The translations under genes were made by a program, and so were the position numbers. From contig NC_088295.1 in the NCBI RefSeq assembly GCF_032854445.1, positions 47,729,385 through 47,793,384 on the forward strand: 64,000 bases of DNA. Reading direction: 5' to 3'. Under the pieces are notes generated by a model, which had not been told where the DNA came from, did no database searches, and saw only the letters and a list, made by a program, of their open reading frames with translations. Origin of the DNA: Liolophura sinensis (taxonomy: Eukaryota > Mollusca > Polyplacophora > Chitonida > Chitonidae). Positions 21,101-32,800 of this stretch are shown one piece after another (positions within the stretch are counted from its first letter, which is position 1; the number at the start of each line of letters is the position of its first letter).

Positions 21101-24100
21101 TTCCAAAGAGAGACCAAAAATGGACAACGAAGATCGGCCCGGACCAGACCCCAGAGTTTGTCGGGGTGGCCACAGAAGGCCTCAGGTTTGCGGCCGTGCT
21201 TGTCCCGGGGGAGGGTATCAACCTTCAGGTCCAGCGTCTGGGGCCAGCCAGAGGCCTGATCCGGGAGGTGTGTTACCAGACCTACCATGTGACGTACAGG
21301 GGGTTTGTACTCCAGGATGAAGGTACAACCCTCCTGTATGGTTCCGGGTAGGTGGGGTACGTCACGAGTTGTTCAGAATGAAATATACTATCAAATACTA
21401 CCGCCGTATATCTCCTCCAGTCTTATGGATATTTCTACACCAGTACAAATTTAATATGTACATCCGTACTGCCAATGAATTTCATGCCAGCTTAACCACT
21501 ATCTAACTTAACCAATACCCCAAATAATTACTATTATATTTTCAATTAACTGATCTGTAAATGTTTTATTCTGAACAACTGCTGGTTATATAAGCTGTCC
21601 CGTCAAAAGATCTCTTTGTGGAAATTTAAATTTACATATACACTGTATGTGCTTTGGAAGTAAACATAGATTAAATTAAGTTTTGAAAAAGAATGTTGTA
21701 ATTTTCTGCCTCATAGACAACTGGTTATTTGCCAAGCCAGTTTCTGACAAGCTTATATAACTGGTTTCCGGATTCAGCCTTCATTGTCCGTACCTGAGGG
21801 TCCTCGGGGTCACCCAACTTTACCGTTCCAATCTGTGTGTCTGTCATTTTCTCCGTCTGTACGCCCGTCATATTGTTTTCCAAAATAAATTCTGATTTTG
21901 ACACAAAGGAATGATTTAAGTGTTGTGATTTGGAAAATTAAACAGGCTCTTTGATTTAAATATGAATTTCGGAACATTCAGTTTTCGATAAAAACATAGA
22001 CGACATTTAAATTTAAACTGGGAAGCATACTCTACATAGTGCACTGAGCTGGCCGAGTGTTTAAGGCGTCCGCTTCGTATGCTAACTCGGGGCATGCCAC
22101 TAAGACCTAATAATGGGAAAGCTTGGCTTATGGTGTACTGTCTTCAACGTGATGTTCAACCGTCGATGCGGAAATGCTAAAGTAATTGCCCATTTTCCAT
22201 GAGGTTAACTAATTTTTTTTCTCTGAAATCGGATTGGGTGGTTATTTCAATTATTACCCCAGGAAATGAGAAGACAACAGCATGCGATCACAAACAGGTT
22301 CCAGACCTACCTGTACAGATGATAGCGATTTGTGGTAGTACAAAATCATGCAGGTGCGCTGAGACATGGCAGCCGGTTTGTATGCACTTGGCCATCATTT
22401 GGAATTGTGTGTTCGCTATCTAGACACATGGTCCACAACAATGCTAAATTTATGGATGCTGAAATATTCATTTTGACGATGTCTCCTGTTGTGAAGGCAA
22501 CTAGAAAACGTTATCCTATAAGAGTTAAACAATTTTGGATTTTTCACTGTAAAAGAAGTAGCATGGTTACAAAAAGAACTGTTAGTATTTAAAACAAAAG
22601 TAGGCCCCACCCCAATTGCTACTTCTTCTGTCACAACAGCCAATGACATCAGAGAGCCCTCGTCAGCTCACAGCAGCGCCCATAAATAAAGATAAAAGCT
22701 CTTAAGGTTCCCAGTTAATCTTCCTGTCCAGTCATGGTTAAGGGATAACCACGTGCTGACCGGTCAACACCAACCAGTAGCTATGAAGAACACACGGCTG
22801 ATTGGGAGTTAAGCTACAACTATAGCCCGATCGTGACCAGTTCAAAATTAAAATCAGATTAACAGTGTAATCCTATCCTTTAACAACAATCCAACAAGCT
22901 GTTGAGAACTTTAAATCGAGAAGTGCAACTGTCGTCCACCATCTTCACGCTCGGATCCCCAGGCAAGGAACGCACTGGCTAAACAAGCATACGCGCGCCG
23001 CACAGGCTCCAAAGATCAAGCTTGTCTACCGCTGGCAGTGATGTAAAGCGACCGTAAATAGCGCCACATGGGCTGTAATGACTATGGATCGCATGAAACA
23101 AAAATTCACCACGTGGACGATGGGCATCCACAGAAAATGACTGCATGATAAAAATGAATTCAATGGTGTTACTTATTGTACTTCCGCCGAGCCATTTGAA
23201 CATCACGTCGACGATTCCATGCCGGATGGGAAGCTTGTCCATTATTTAGTCTTAGTGGCATGACCCGAGTCGGCATTTAACTGCATACGAGACAGATGCC
23301 GTAACAACTCGACCACTTCAGAGCGATATATAGAATATGCCTCCGAATTCCCAGAAAATTTCACTAATTTTTTTATACTGGTAAACCAAAGGTTGCGACA
23401 AAGTTTTAGTGTTTTATGACATCCCTTCCCTGTGGCATCACTTAACCCTAATGACCTTGACAATGTTCGAGTTTTCCTTTCAAAAATTTGCTAGTGGCGG
23501 CAGTAGCTTAACGTAAACGTGGAGAATGACGCGTGCGCCTTAAGGAGAATGCATGCGATCACAGATAGCTGCCAGACGTATTGGTTAGTGATGTCTGGCA
23601 CAGGGAATGTATCGCGTTGTCGTGCAAAGTCATGCAGGTACGCTGACAGGTGGCGGTCAGAATTTAACTCATACGATAACAGGCGCCATTGGGGTGAAAG
23701 GCTAAGCCCAAGGGAAATCCACCGCGTTTATAATCTTCGGTATAAGCTACGCTTAAAACGCCGTTAAATGGTAAAATGACTTCAGTATACATGCACATCA
23801 TTAATTTATATTTAGGTTAAGGTAACTGTTGTCAATGGAGTGGAATATAAATGGCCTCTATTGTCCATGCAGTTAAGGATAAACTTGTCTACTTGTCTAA
23901 ATATACTTTAACCGATATTTGCGAAACCCGTTTTGGCGTAAGGGGTTTGCAATAAAACCTGTAATTTCTGCAGTCTTTTGTTTGAAGATTTCCGGTAGAA
24001 ACAAGCACGTTCGGCCCTCTGTACGGGTTCAGTGCAAATCATTTGTACACAAATACAGAGAACAAATGAACTTTTACCGTATTTAAAGACTGACCAGACA

Positions 24101-26536
24101 AAGAAATAATATTGCAGTCCAGATCTGGTCATTAAGGTATGTTGATCGGCTGCGAGAACAAAACGACGCTTACATCATCTTTATCACCTATCATCACGCA
24201 TGCAACTCTATTGTAAACCTGCATGTTTCCACAAAATCACCAGTGATAAGCCATACTGCTTCCTTCCTGTCCGACCGCACGTTGGAAGGCCCATACCACC
24301 AACTTGCTGATGATTGTCCGGTTTCCTCCCACTGTAATACTGGCCGTCGTTGTACAAGTGAAATAAACAAATAAATCACCTTTACAATACCGAAACAGGG
24401 ATTTGAATTTTATTAAGTCACCTTCAGTTGTTTATGGGAATTGTCTTCTACAATCTCATTTTCTTTATTGGTAAAAAGCCAGTCTGATAGGCGGACAAAA
24501 AATTAATATCATACCCTCTGCACGAGACAAGAAATTGTACAGGTGTAATCAATAAATATCTCGCGCCCAATATGATCCACTGGGATAAAATCGGGTAATT
24601 TAACCATACAACATGAATCACATACAACACAAAGTATGAACTTAAAAGAGGTAAACCTGAGATTTTTGGGAAAACATCATTCAGCGCAGATCTTTTGGTT
24701 ATTATTTTACAATAGCCCAAATTATTATCTTTCACAAAATATCAGCCTCGTCTGTGCGTGTGTTACTGTTCAAAAATTGGTAGTGAAGTTCCTAAACTTT
24801 ATGAACTGAGTAACAAATAATTAGCTTTCACATAAGATCAACCCCATTTGACTACGTGTTATTGTTCAAAATCGGTAATGAAGTTTTTAAACTTTATTTA
24901 AAGGGGTTCACATATATGACTTATATAAAATTTATAAATCCAGAAAATTTGATTTGATTAGTGAATATTGATTTTTTACCCCAAATCTCCAAAATACCCT
25001 CTTTATGGCAAGCACTGCAATTTCCGTGCATATTAGATGAAGAAATTTGCACGTGAGCCATTTCGATACAAGACAGACAAGGTTAAGGCCTGTATATGCT
25101 CTGCAATGATGGGATACCGGCGGAAGTCCGAAGTGGGACGTATTACGTCATTTCAATGACGCTGACCATTCCACTGCAGTGCCAAAAGCGCGACGCCACA
25201 GAGGGTAGACCAAATACGTCACCAATAAAACCCCTGCACGCAACATGTTTGGGCTTGCACAACACAAGACTTGTGGCATGTGTTTATGGGAGATCCGAGG
25301 ACGAGCCACTTAGACGGTCCAATTGACAGTGGAACATATAGAGGTTGTACGTTTCGCGTCTTGTGGGTTATCATTTCTACCTTTCACGAGAACAATATTT
25401 ATGGTGTGTAACCTTCACTGTGCAATATTTTATTCATTATATATATCCTGACATTTTTCTACATGTGTATAAATGCGTTTCAGTTTATCTGTTGCATCTG
25501 TGAAAAAGTAAGCAATGTGCCATCTTCGTCATATTTCTGATTCTATTCATACGCGCCGTAATTTCGTTCACGTCCGCACAAAACGTCTTTACAGTTTTAA
25601 ACGCTGTCTGTAAGTAGTTATACATTCTACAAAGGTGCTAAATGCTAATGCAGTATAGATATTTACGTAAATTAAGCACATGAAGAATTTCTGCCTCTTT
25701 TATTTTTTTTTTTTGGCGAACTATATATTGCGCGGAAGTGCACGGCAGTGCAGTGAAGATATCATTTTTCTCAGTGAAGGAAATACTGGGATTTCACTGA
25801 TATATAAATAATAAATCGTTTTCTCCCGTGACGCTGCAATGCATGTGTATATATATGTTTTATACAGGTCTTGATACAGGCGGGAAGGAGTTTTACGAGT
25901 TCCCCATTCACGCCACCTTCTGGGAGAGGAAAATCTGCCAGTATCCCGTTATACTATACGTTCACACATGGCAGTAAGCCTTCCTTTGATATGTGCATGA
26001 CCAATGAGGATGCAGATCTTTGTATCAGTTCTTTATAGCTCAACCAACAAGACGCTTGCTTTTGTCGAAATATAACTCTTGGCATCTGGTACATTTCCTG
26101 ATGCCTAATATATATCCGTACTGTTGTCGAAAAGCTGTTCGTGTTTCCATGAAAGTCAGTTTATATGTCAAATATTGATAGACTGCTATCGCATGTACTG
26201 GAATATGCCTTTCTATCACGTAAAGTCAATCCATACAGTTAGCATACACAGCACGGCACATTGTAGGTCTATATACACATACAGAACTTGTTCATTGGAA
26301 TCAAAATTAAATTGAAACAGGCGACCATTGTGAAATCTTTGAGCAAGCACATTTATCACGTAAATCTCGCAGATTTATTCTTGTTTCGTTGCAGTGTTAA
26401 TGAATGTATTGACTTAAGAAAGATGCGCATGCAGTTTAGCAGAAAACTACATTATTCCGGTATACGAGTATTCATTGGAGAAATCTACATGCGCTTTTTA
26501 CACCAGAATATTTCTCCAGGCTTTCAGAAAAAGTGA
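18134..26536 (+). CDS. Gene X: nine-exon gene of unknown family, predicted secreted/membrane protein (unit 1)
   Basis: Exons: 18134-18240, 18501-18625, 19552-19617, 19785-19847, 20038-20088, 20702-20799, 20992-21322, 25868-25973 and 26395-26536. All introns are GT-AG, all phases agree, and the total is 363 codons with TGA at 26534-26536. I do not recognise the family. Residues 1-24 look like a signal peptide (NVLPLLVVTVLLLCL). A second hydrophobic run at 83-95 (MAVVLAIFLFWIW) is followed by a very basic stretch with a furin-like RNKR at 115-118. The exon 7 region (171-281) is the largest and may be a folded domain; cysteines are few. Copies differ by about 11 silent and 5 replacement changes by eye, three silent ones in exon 3 alone, so the frame is under selection. 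The stop lies about 320 bp before the receptor start. Exon 7 also reads on to a TAG at 21349 if unspliced. Confidence 0.72.
19915..20725 (+). repeat. Local tandem duplication of a gene X exon pair with complementary exon decay
   Basis: Two blocks about 400-420 bp apart share TGTAATTAAATGTTACCTCA (19921 and 20341), a following AGTGTCAA / AATGACCG / GTCAAAG series, GCCCATTGACAGTA and finally TTACTTCCGGATGACG (20306 and 20704). The first block has intact exon 5 but only a stub of exon 6. The second has intact exon 6 but only an 11-base stub of exon 5. The same arrangement is in unit 2 (about 55320-56132). Confidence 0.7.
22043..22115 (+). repeat. tRNA-like SINE head fragment, unit 1
   Basis: GAGCTGGCCGAGTGTTTAAGGCGTCCGCTTCGTATGCTAA resembles the D-arm and anticodon-arm half of a class II (Ser/Leu-type) tRNA. 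A clear B box and acceptor stem are missing, so this is more likely a worn SINE head than a tRNA gene. Copy in unit 2 at about 57451-57523. Confidence 0.4.
24255..24375 (+). mobile_element. Worn SINE core and tail, unit 1
   Basis: The order CTTCCTGTCCGACCGCACGT, GGTTTCCTCCCACTGTAATA, CTGGCCGTCGTTGTACAAGT, GAAATAAACAAATAAAT follows the SINE core at 3700-3830 with many substitutions. Head missing. Copy in unit 2 at about 59663-59783. Confidence 0.65.
24731..24900. repeat. Two-unit tandem repeat (about 96-bp period) in gene X intron 7
   Basis: Both units run TTCACA-AA ... GTGTTA-TGTTCAAAA, then TCGGTA or TTGGTA, then TGAAGTT--TAAACTTTAT. In unit 2 (about 60139-60305) the second repeat reads TGTGCACGTGTTACTG, closer to its first repeat (TGTGCGTGTGTTACTG) than unit 1's version (TGACTACGTGTTATTG). 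Confidence 0.6.
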
Positions 26537-26854
26537 AAAGCACAGCAAACAATTAAATAGCAACAACCACCCCATACACCATCAACAGAACATACAGGCT
26601 TCTGTTTGATCATCTAATGTGTGTATGTGCTCTGTATTTGCTTTAGGTTTTAACTATTGTCCATGTTAACCATCACCGCACGGCAAATGCCCCAGTCCTA
26701 TACTGTCAATATGTATGCGATTTAATTTCTATAACTTATAGTGACGGTTGTCTTTAATCCTTGGGTCATGTCGGTGTAATATTACTTCCATCCGATAAGT
26801 CGACTTCAGAAGGCATAGTTGTATACAGCTGCCAGCACGTGAAATGTACGAACC
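26537..26854 (+). promoter_or_regulatory. Short interval between gene X stop and receptor gene B start
   Basis: Only 318 bp separate the gene X stop from the receptor ATG at 26855. An ATTAAA lies at 26552, too close to the stop to be a convincing poly(A) signal. No TATA box is evident. The interval must hold the gene X 3' UTR and the receptor's promoter or 5' UTR, or the two genes share transcripts. In unit 2 it is 61897-62214 and almost unchanged. Confidence 0.45.
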
Positions 26855-29800
26855 ATGCTCAAACTGATTGTGATCTCTATTATATTGGGAAATTCCGTCG
26901 AGAATGAATATAGTCAGCAAGGATCAGCGCCAGGTAATGTCTGCATATTTTCTTGATTATTTAAAGATATATTAAAAATTAGATTTTAATGAAGAGGCAG
27001 AATATAAACTCAAGTAATGAATTTAATAATTTATTTATTTTCATTTTTTTAAAGAAGTAATCAGTGAGACACAACCTCTGGTCAATTCACGTCAGTTAGC
27101 ATTTTGTTCTAACTGTTCATGAAAATGCTTAAACACTACACGCCCCCTTATACCATGGCTTAAGCAGGATTAGGTTTTAAAAAGTGCAGTGATGATCAAT
27201 GATCTGAATTGTAATTTAGAGAGAAAAAACAGATCGGCGACGACAGTATTCTATCTGGAAATGGCCACACGTAACCAATAAATTACAGCCTCTTGTCACC
27301 TTACCTCAGGCCTAAGCTGCGTAGTCACATTAACATTGTTCACCACATGCTGTCATGATGTTTCATAGGACATCTGATTTTGTAGTACACATGTATTTCA
27401 AGAAAAGACTAGTCAGTCCAGCTTTAACTGAGATTACCATTATACCCCGTTATCACACTGTCGTCTCTGCTTTGTTTGCACCCACGTCGCTTGATTATAT
27501 CTCCATTGGCAAAATTTTGATGAAATCACTTATATAGATTATCTCTGCGTTTTTTTACAGGACGTTTGTTGGAAACACTTACAGCGAGAAACAAAGAGCT
27601 TAAAAGCCGCACGGCGGAAGTGTGTAAAGTAGTGAGAGGTCTTAACTGGACATCGCTCAGTTTTTATACAGAATCACAATTTATGACAGGTGTGTTTGCA
27701 CTTGGTCATTTGTTTGCGAATGCACAATGTGTGTTCAGGGGCAATTTTAACAAATCAGTACATGTTCATGATTACTCTGAAACACCTCAACGAACTAATT
27801 TTTTTTTTTTTTGCTTTTTAATTGAACTAATTTTGTACATTCTCAGAATGAGTAAATAAGTGCTTTGGGTTTAACGTCATACTTAACAATTGTTCAGTCA
27901 TATGGCAATGTAATAGTCCTTAGAGTGCATTTAATGTGCTTCCTTGTTGCCAGGCGGGTTTCCAGCGCTTTTTTTTCTCCAGTGCTGCTTTATCTAAGGC
28001 AGGTAACTCGCCCAGCCCGTGCCATTATACTGATACGAGTCAACCAGTCGTTGCATTATCCCCTTAATGCTGAACACCAAGCGAGGAAGCCACGACTTCC
28101 TCTTTTAAAGTCTTAGGTGTGACCCGAACCAGGACTGACCCTGAATCTATCGACCCGAAGCGGACGCTCTACCAGCTGAGCTATTGGGGCCGATTTTATG
28201 TCCTACTTGAACAGATGTTAAATAAATGTTACAATATAAAATATTCAGAATTTCAGAATTTTGTATAAATTTTGGGTTTGGCTCATAATGTATTGAATGA
28301 CTACTGCAAATGTAACTTATTATAAACCATATGTCTGTTTTGCCGATGTTTTCCTTTATCACTGTGGAATATATTCTGCTATACATTGAGCGAAGCTCCT
28401 GCTATCAACAATGTTCACTTATCAAATTTCAGAAGAGTGGAGCATGCTTTTGAAGGCGTTAACAGATGCGGGAATATTTCGACTGACAGTATTTTCAAGG
28501 CTAGACACTGTCATTTCTCATTATCCCGTCATTAGGAACATTTTGGAAAAATCTGATGAACGATTGCATATAATTGTGTGCCCACTGGAATGTGCAGAAA
28601 GGATCATACGCTTGGTGAGTAAGATAGTTAATTGGCTTGACGACTACACGACCACTTAAGCGGCTTGGTGAGTAAGCCACTGGTTAGCTTTTCAGTTAAA
28701 GGAGAAAAAAAAATTAAATATCACGAACAAGCCAGCAGTTTTATGGACTCTCAATGGCTGAGAGTCAACACGCCCCACAGCATGAATTACAGTGTGTTAA
28801 CGATGGAGGTCACCATGGACTGAGCGATTTATGCTATCTTTGCCGTATTCAGGCCTTAGGTGTTTGGTGAGGAAATATCGCAAAATTATGCAGCAGACAC
28901 CACCAGATAGTAAACAATGTGCTCTTTTCAGCCTATAGTGCCAGTTTTTAAAGTTATCTTCCCCTTTAAATTATGTGGTGAGTAAAGCACAAGTTAAGCT
29001 GCTTGTAGTGTAAGCCACTAATTAACCCGCTTCATGATAGTTATATTTATGGACTTCATGTATAGGCCTTTATGAATATTGCATGTTCACGTGCATTTGT
29101 TCTTAATAATTGATATAGATCTAAACTACAACTTACCTTTTCGTGGTGTTTTCAGATTACAAATGAAGTCACCAAAGAAAAATTGTTCTGATCAAAGTGG
29201 CTATTCATTACTAACTCTAGCCTGTCTTTATCCACTGTGGAAAAGCTGGAAAACGTCGCATGTTTATATCGTGAGGTAAGAGATAACAGAATCCCATTGA
29301 GGATAACATATCTTAACTGTTCTCAACCCTTTTACCCTTTCAGATGGTTTCATTAACATGTGGTTATGGCATTTTCCAGTGGTGTATTGAATCAGATTGC
29401 GATGAGGACTATACCATTACTGCAGATCCAATGCAAACATTGTATTCTTAATTCTGTTAATATGCCAACTGGTAATATTTGACCAGTTCCAGTCAATATT
29501 TGTCCAAAAATGTTAATATTGCTTCTAACAATGAGGTATTGTATTTCCCGGCGTGTTTGGATCTACCTGTCTAGCTGTCTGACTCTTATCATTGCTTGTC
29601 TATTAAAGAATACATAAAAAGGTACTATTAAATAAAGATCATGGTTTTAAGGAAAAGGAAAAAGGTATGCCGAAAAAAAATCTTTTGTTGTTGTTTTTGA
29701 GGCATATTTCAGATTTCTTATTAACCCCTCTATTTTATCCATATTTTCCGTGAATAGTCGGAAATATTCGGAAAGACGTCGATGAACATACTGAGAACTC

Positions 29801-32800
29801 GAAATGAGCTGAGGGCCAAAGTTCTGTTTATGGCTAGCATCGGTTGACGTCACCACAACATCCTACTTAATTTCCACACTGATCGCTAAGGTCAGGAAAC
29901 CTATACATTTGCCATACATGCCATTTTTAGCATTAAGAATAAAGTTGAAAAGCTTTTTTGTAGTTTTATACACACATCATTATACGCACTTCCGAATTGC
30001 GAAAAAAAAAGAAGAAAAAAAGCACAAGAGTTTTATATATCATTTAAGCACGATGGATGAAATTTTGGGCACAGCTTGGTCTTGAACCTAGCGCCATTAA
30101 ACGGAGCGTATTTTGTTATGGCGATTTTGTCCGTCTTGTAAGTCTGTCCGCCCATATTCGTGTACTTACTGTATCTCCAATTGTTTGCTACGGAGAATTT
30201 TACTTTTTGGTATATACATAGATACACAGAGGAAAATGTGTGCGCGACTCACATTTGCATCGTTGTCATGATTACCATTTTTCCTATGTACGCCATATAA
30301 ATAGATATGATTTTGTGCCCGGGCTGTAACTCCAACAGTTTTCTACACAGAGTTTTAATTTTTGAAGGATACATAGATATACAGATGAAGATATGTCGCG
30401 TCTCACATTTGTCAATTTTCACTTTTATCACGTTAACCAGATAGCCATTTTTGTTATATATGCTACATAAATAGAAATGATTTCGTGTCCGGACTACAAC
30501 TGTTTTCCATGTTTGGCACATTTGTCCACTTGCTCGGTTGTCATGGTAACCACATACCATGTAAATTCCCATCAGAGGTTATAATCACCACAATGCTGCT
30601 GGCATTGTTTTATACATATCAAACAAATGCATTTGTTCGGCCGTATGATCGTGATCTGGATCAGGAATTTTTTCCAATGATCCTTCACCATTGAGAGATG
30701 GATACAAATGCAGATTATTTTGTCTGTAGTGTGGTAATTTGTACATTTAGCTGTGGAGGAGTTTTTCGAGCGTCTTCTAGTTTGCTATATAACACGATAT
30801 TTTTGTTACCCAGTCCAAGAAGACGGATAAGTTTCGATGCTCAACAAAAATGACGACTTTAGACCGCAGCAATGATAACAGAGTAATGAGACAGGTTGAG
30901 GACATCGACGTCTGTGGTGGCGAAGATTATTCGTGCAGAACATACCGGGAGAGGCTTTTCCCCGGTGTACACAGGGGTATCTTTGGTCAAACATTTCGGA
31001 TTGGAGCAGCTGAGGTGAGTTAATGGCTGTAAGAGACGGTGACTTACAGAAACGTTTTGGTCTATGTATATAGTCTATACACTCTTAGGAGATACTCAAG
31101 TTTCAATTATGCAGCGATCTTTGAGACTTAACCGACAAGTATATATATACACAAAGGTTTTTCAACGGCCGAGTGAGCTCAAAGTATGTCATGCGTACAG
31201 TAAAAGGTATCTGATAACCCCAAGGACATGGGCTATCGATGATTCCTCGTCCATGTCTCATTTGGCGTGGATATGTGTACGTCTATATTGTGTATTCTCT
31301 CTATGCCCAAGGTCATATCACTTCATCTTCTAAAGGTTTACTCTGGCATCTTTAGTGGGTAATTCCGTTAGTTCGGTTAAAATGCATGTAGTGCGTCGAG
31401 ATCATTACAAATGCTAGAGCGAAGAAGCCGCTGTGATCAATCAGTATTCATGTCAAATGATAATCGTTCAATTCACTCAAGGGGTCTACTGCAAAGAAGC
31501 GAAGAAAAACAGTTGATATTACAACGGTGATTTATGGCTTCTTGTTCTCCCCAGCCCTACGTGGGTAGGTCTGCCAGCAACCTGCGGATGGTCGTGGGTT
31601 TCCCCCGGGCTCTGCCCTTTTTCCTCCAAACATAATGCTGGCCGCCGTCGTATAAATGAAATATTCTTGAGTACGGCGTAAAACACCCATCGAATAAATA
31701 AATAAATAAATATGGCTTCTTGATAAAGTGAAACTCAAAAATGGTTAAAATAACACGGAGATTAACAAATGCGTGGTTGCCTACTACTTAGCATGTTATT
31801 TGATTGCAGTGGTACCCGTACATCGAAAAAGAAGTTCTGGACAATGGAACAGAGAGATTCGTCGGATTAGGCATTGATGTCTTTGAAGAAATGGCCAAGT
31901 ATTTAAATGTCAGGTGAATCTATATGTGCGCTTTAAATGATCGTATGAACATCACCATGCTGGTATCTGCATGGGCGGGGCATATACTAACCAAAGGATA
32001 CAGATTTTCCCAGTTATATGTTTCAAAACTTACCGTTGTCCAATATCAAACTGATAAATGTGATAACAGTATCATATATAACAATATTTGGGGAGAGGAG
32101 TACACTTAAAACTTTGACCAAACAAATAAATAACTAAACACATTGATAAACTGAGGGTTTCGATTTCTAACTACTGATCTTTGACTTAAAACACCAATGA
32201 AATGAAAAAATGAATATGTCAAACGGTAGACTCCAATGCTAGCTTGGTTTTTGACACTTGGAGATGAACTTTCCTAGATATGCATGGGTGAAATATAAAA
32301 AGACTACTTGAAATTTCTAGTGCACTTCTTGTCCTTTTGCTAAACCATGTTTTTTTTAGCCAAACATTTGACAATCAGATAGTTAGACATTTAAACCGCT
32401 TGATTCCTCACCCTTCCCTTGCAGTATCCAGTACGTGGAACTCAAGGGGGAAGTCGATCCCTGGCCAAAATTGACAGAGATGGTGAAAAAAAAGGTACGG
32501 CAATTTTCATCTATTTTAAAAATACTTTCCTATATATTTTCCTGTATACTAGTCCTATTTTTAAATCTAAGAGAAATTTTGTCTGAAATGATGTACTCAT
32601 AAACAATAAACTGGCAATTCGAACATTAAATAGGGTGTTTGAAATACAAGTAAAATTTGTGACTTCATTGAAACCTAAAGTGGTCCAAAAGCCCACCATA
32701 TCATATTCAAACACTTCATTCCATTGTATTCACTGCAAAAAATAAACTAAGTATACATATATTTGGTTTCCAATGACCTTTCCATTGATACTTTCTTATT

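Larger units (their letters stand above)
21323..25867 (+). other. Gene X intron 7 (4.5 kb); repeats, no other gene seen
   Basis: The intron holds a tRNA-like head fragment (22043-22100), a pair of related segments near 22280 and 23545 (both starting GCATGCGATCACA and sharing GTCATGCAGGT-CGCTGA or similar), a worn SINE core (24255-24375) and a two-unit tandem repeat (24731-24900). Open frames such as 22979-23242 and 23242-23463 on the minus strand have no splice or motif support. The unit 2 equivalent is 56730-61269. Confidence 0.55.

Noticed and set aside
20691-21221. 176-codon open frame on the minus strand
   Set aside because: It lies opposite gene X exons 6-7 and the intron between them and is a shadow of that coding bias.
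20992-21351. Gene X exon 7 read through as a final exon ending at TAG 21349
   Set aside because: A good donor (GAAG|GTACAA) at 21323 joins in phase to the exon at 25868, and the later exons show the same kind of conservation, so splicing is preferred. An alternative transcript with retained intron is not excluded.
22043-22115. Functional class II tRNA gene
   Set aside because: Only the 5' half is tRNA-like; there is no convincing B box or acceptor stem.
22979-23463. Two adjoining minus-strand open frames in gene X intron 7
   Set aside because: There is no splice signal, motif or codon-position pattern in the differences between units.
28100-28192. Functional tRNA gene on the minus strand
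   Set aside because: The arms are tRNA-like, but a long body with the MLVS-type molluscan SINE ending GTATGACGTTAAACCC follows and the acceptor stem does not close.
29343-29452. Extra receptor exon after the CCCTTTCAG acceptor
   Set aside because: None of the three frames resembles receptor sequence, and all meet stops before a good donor; the flanking exons already join in phase without it.
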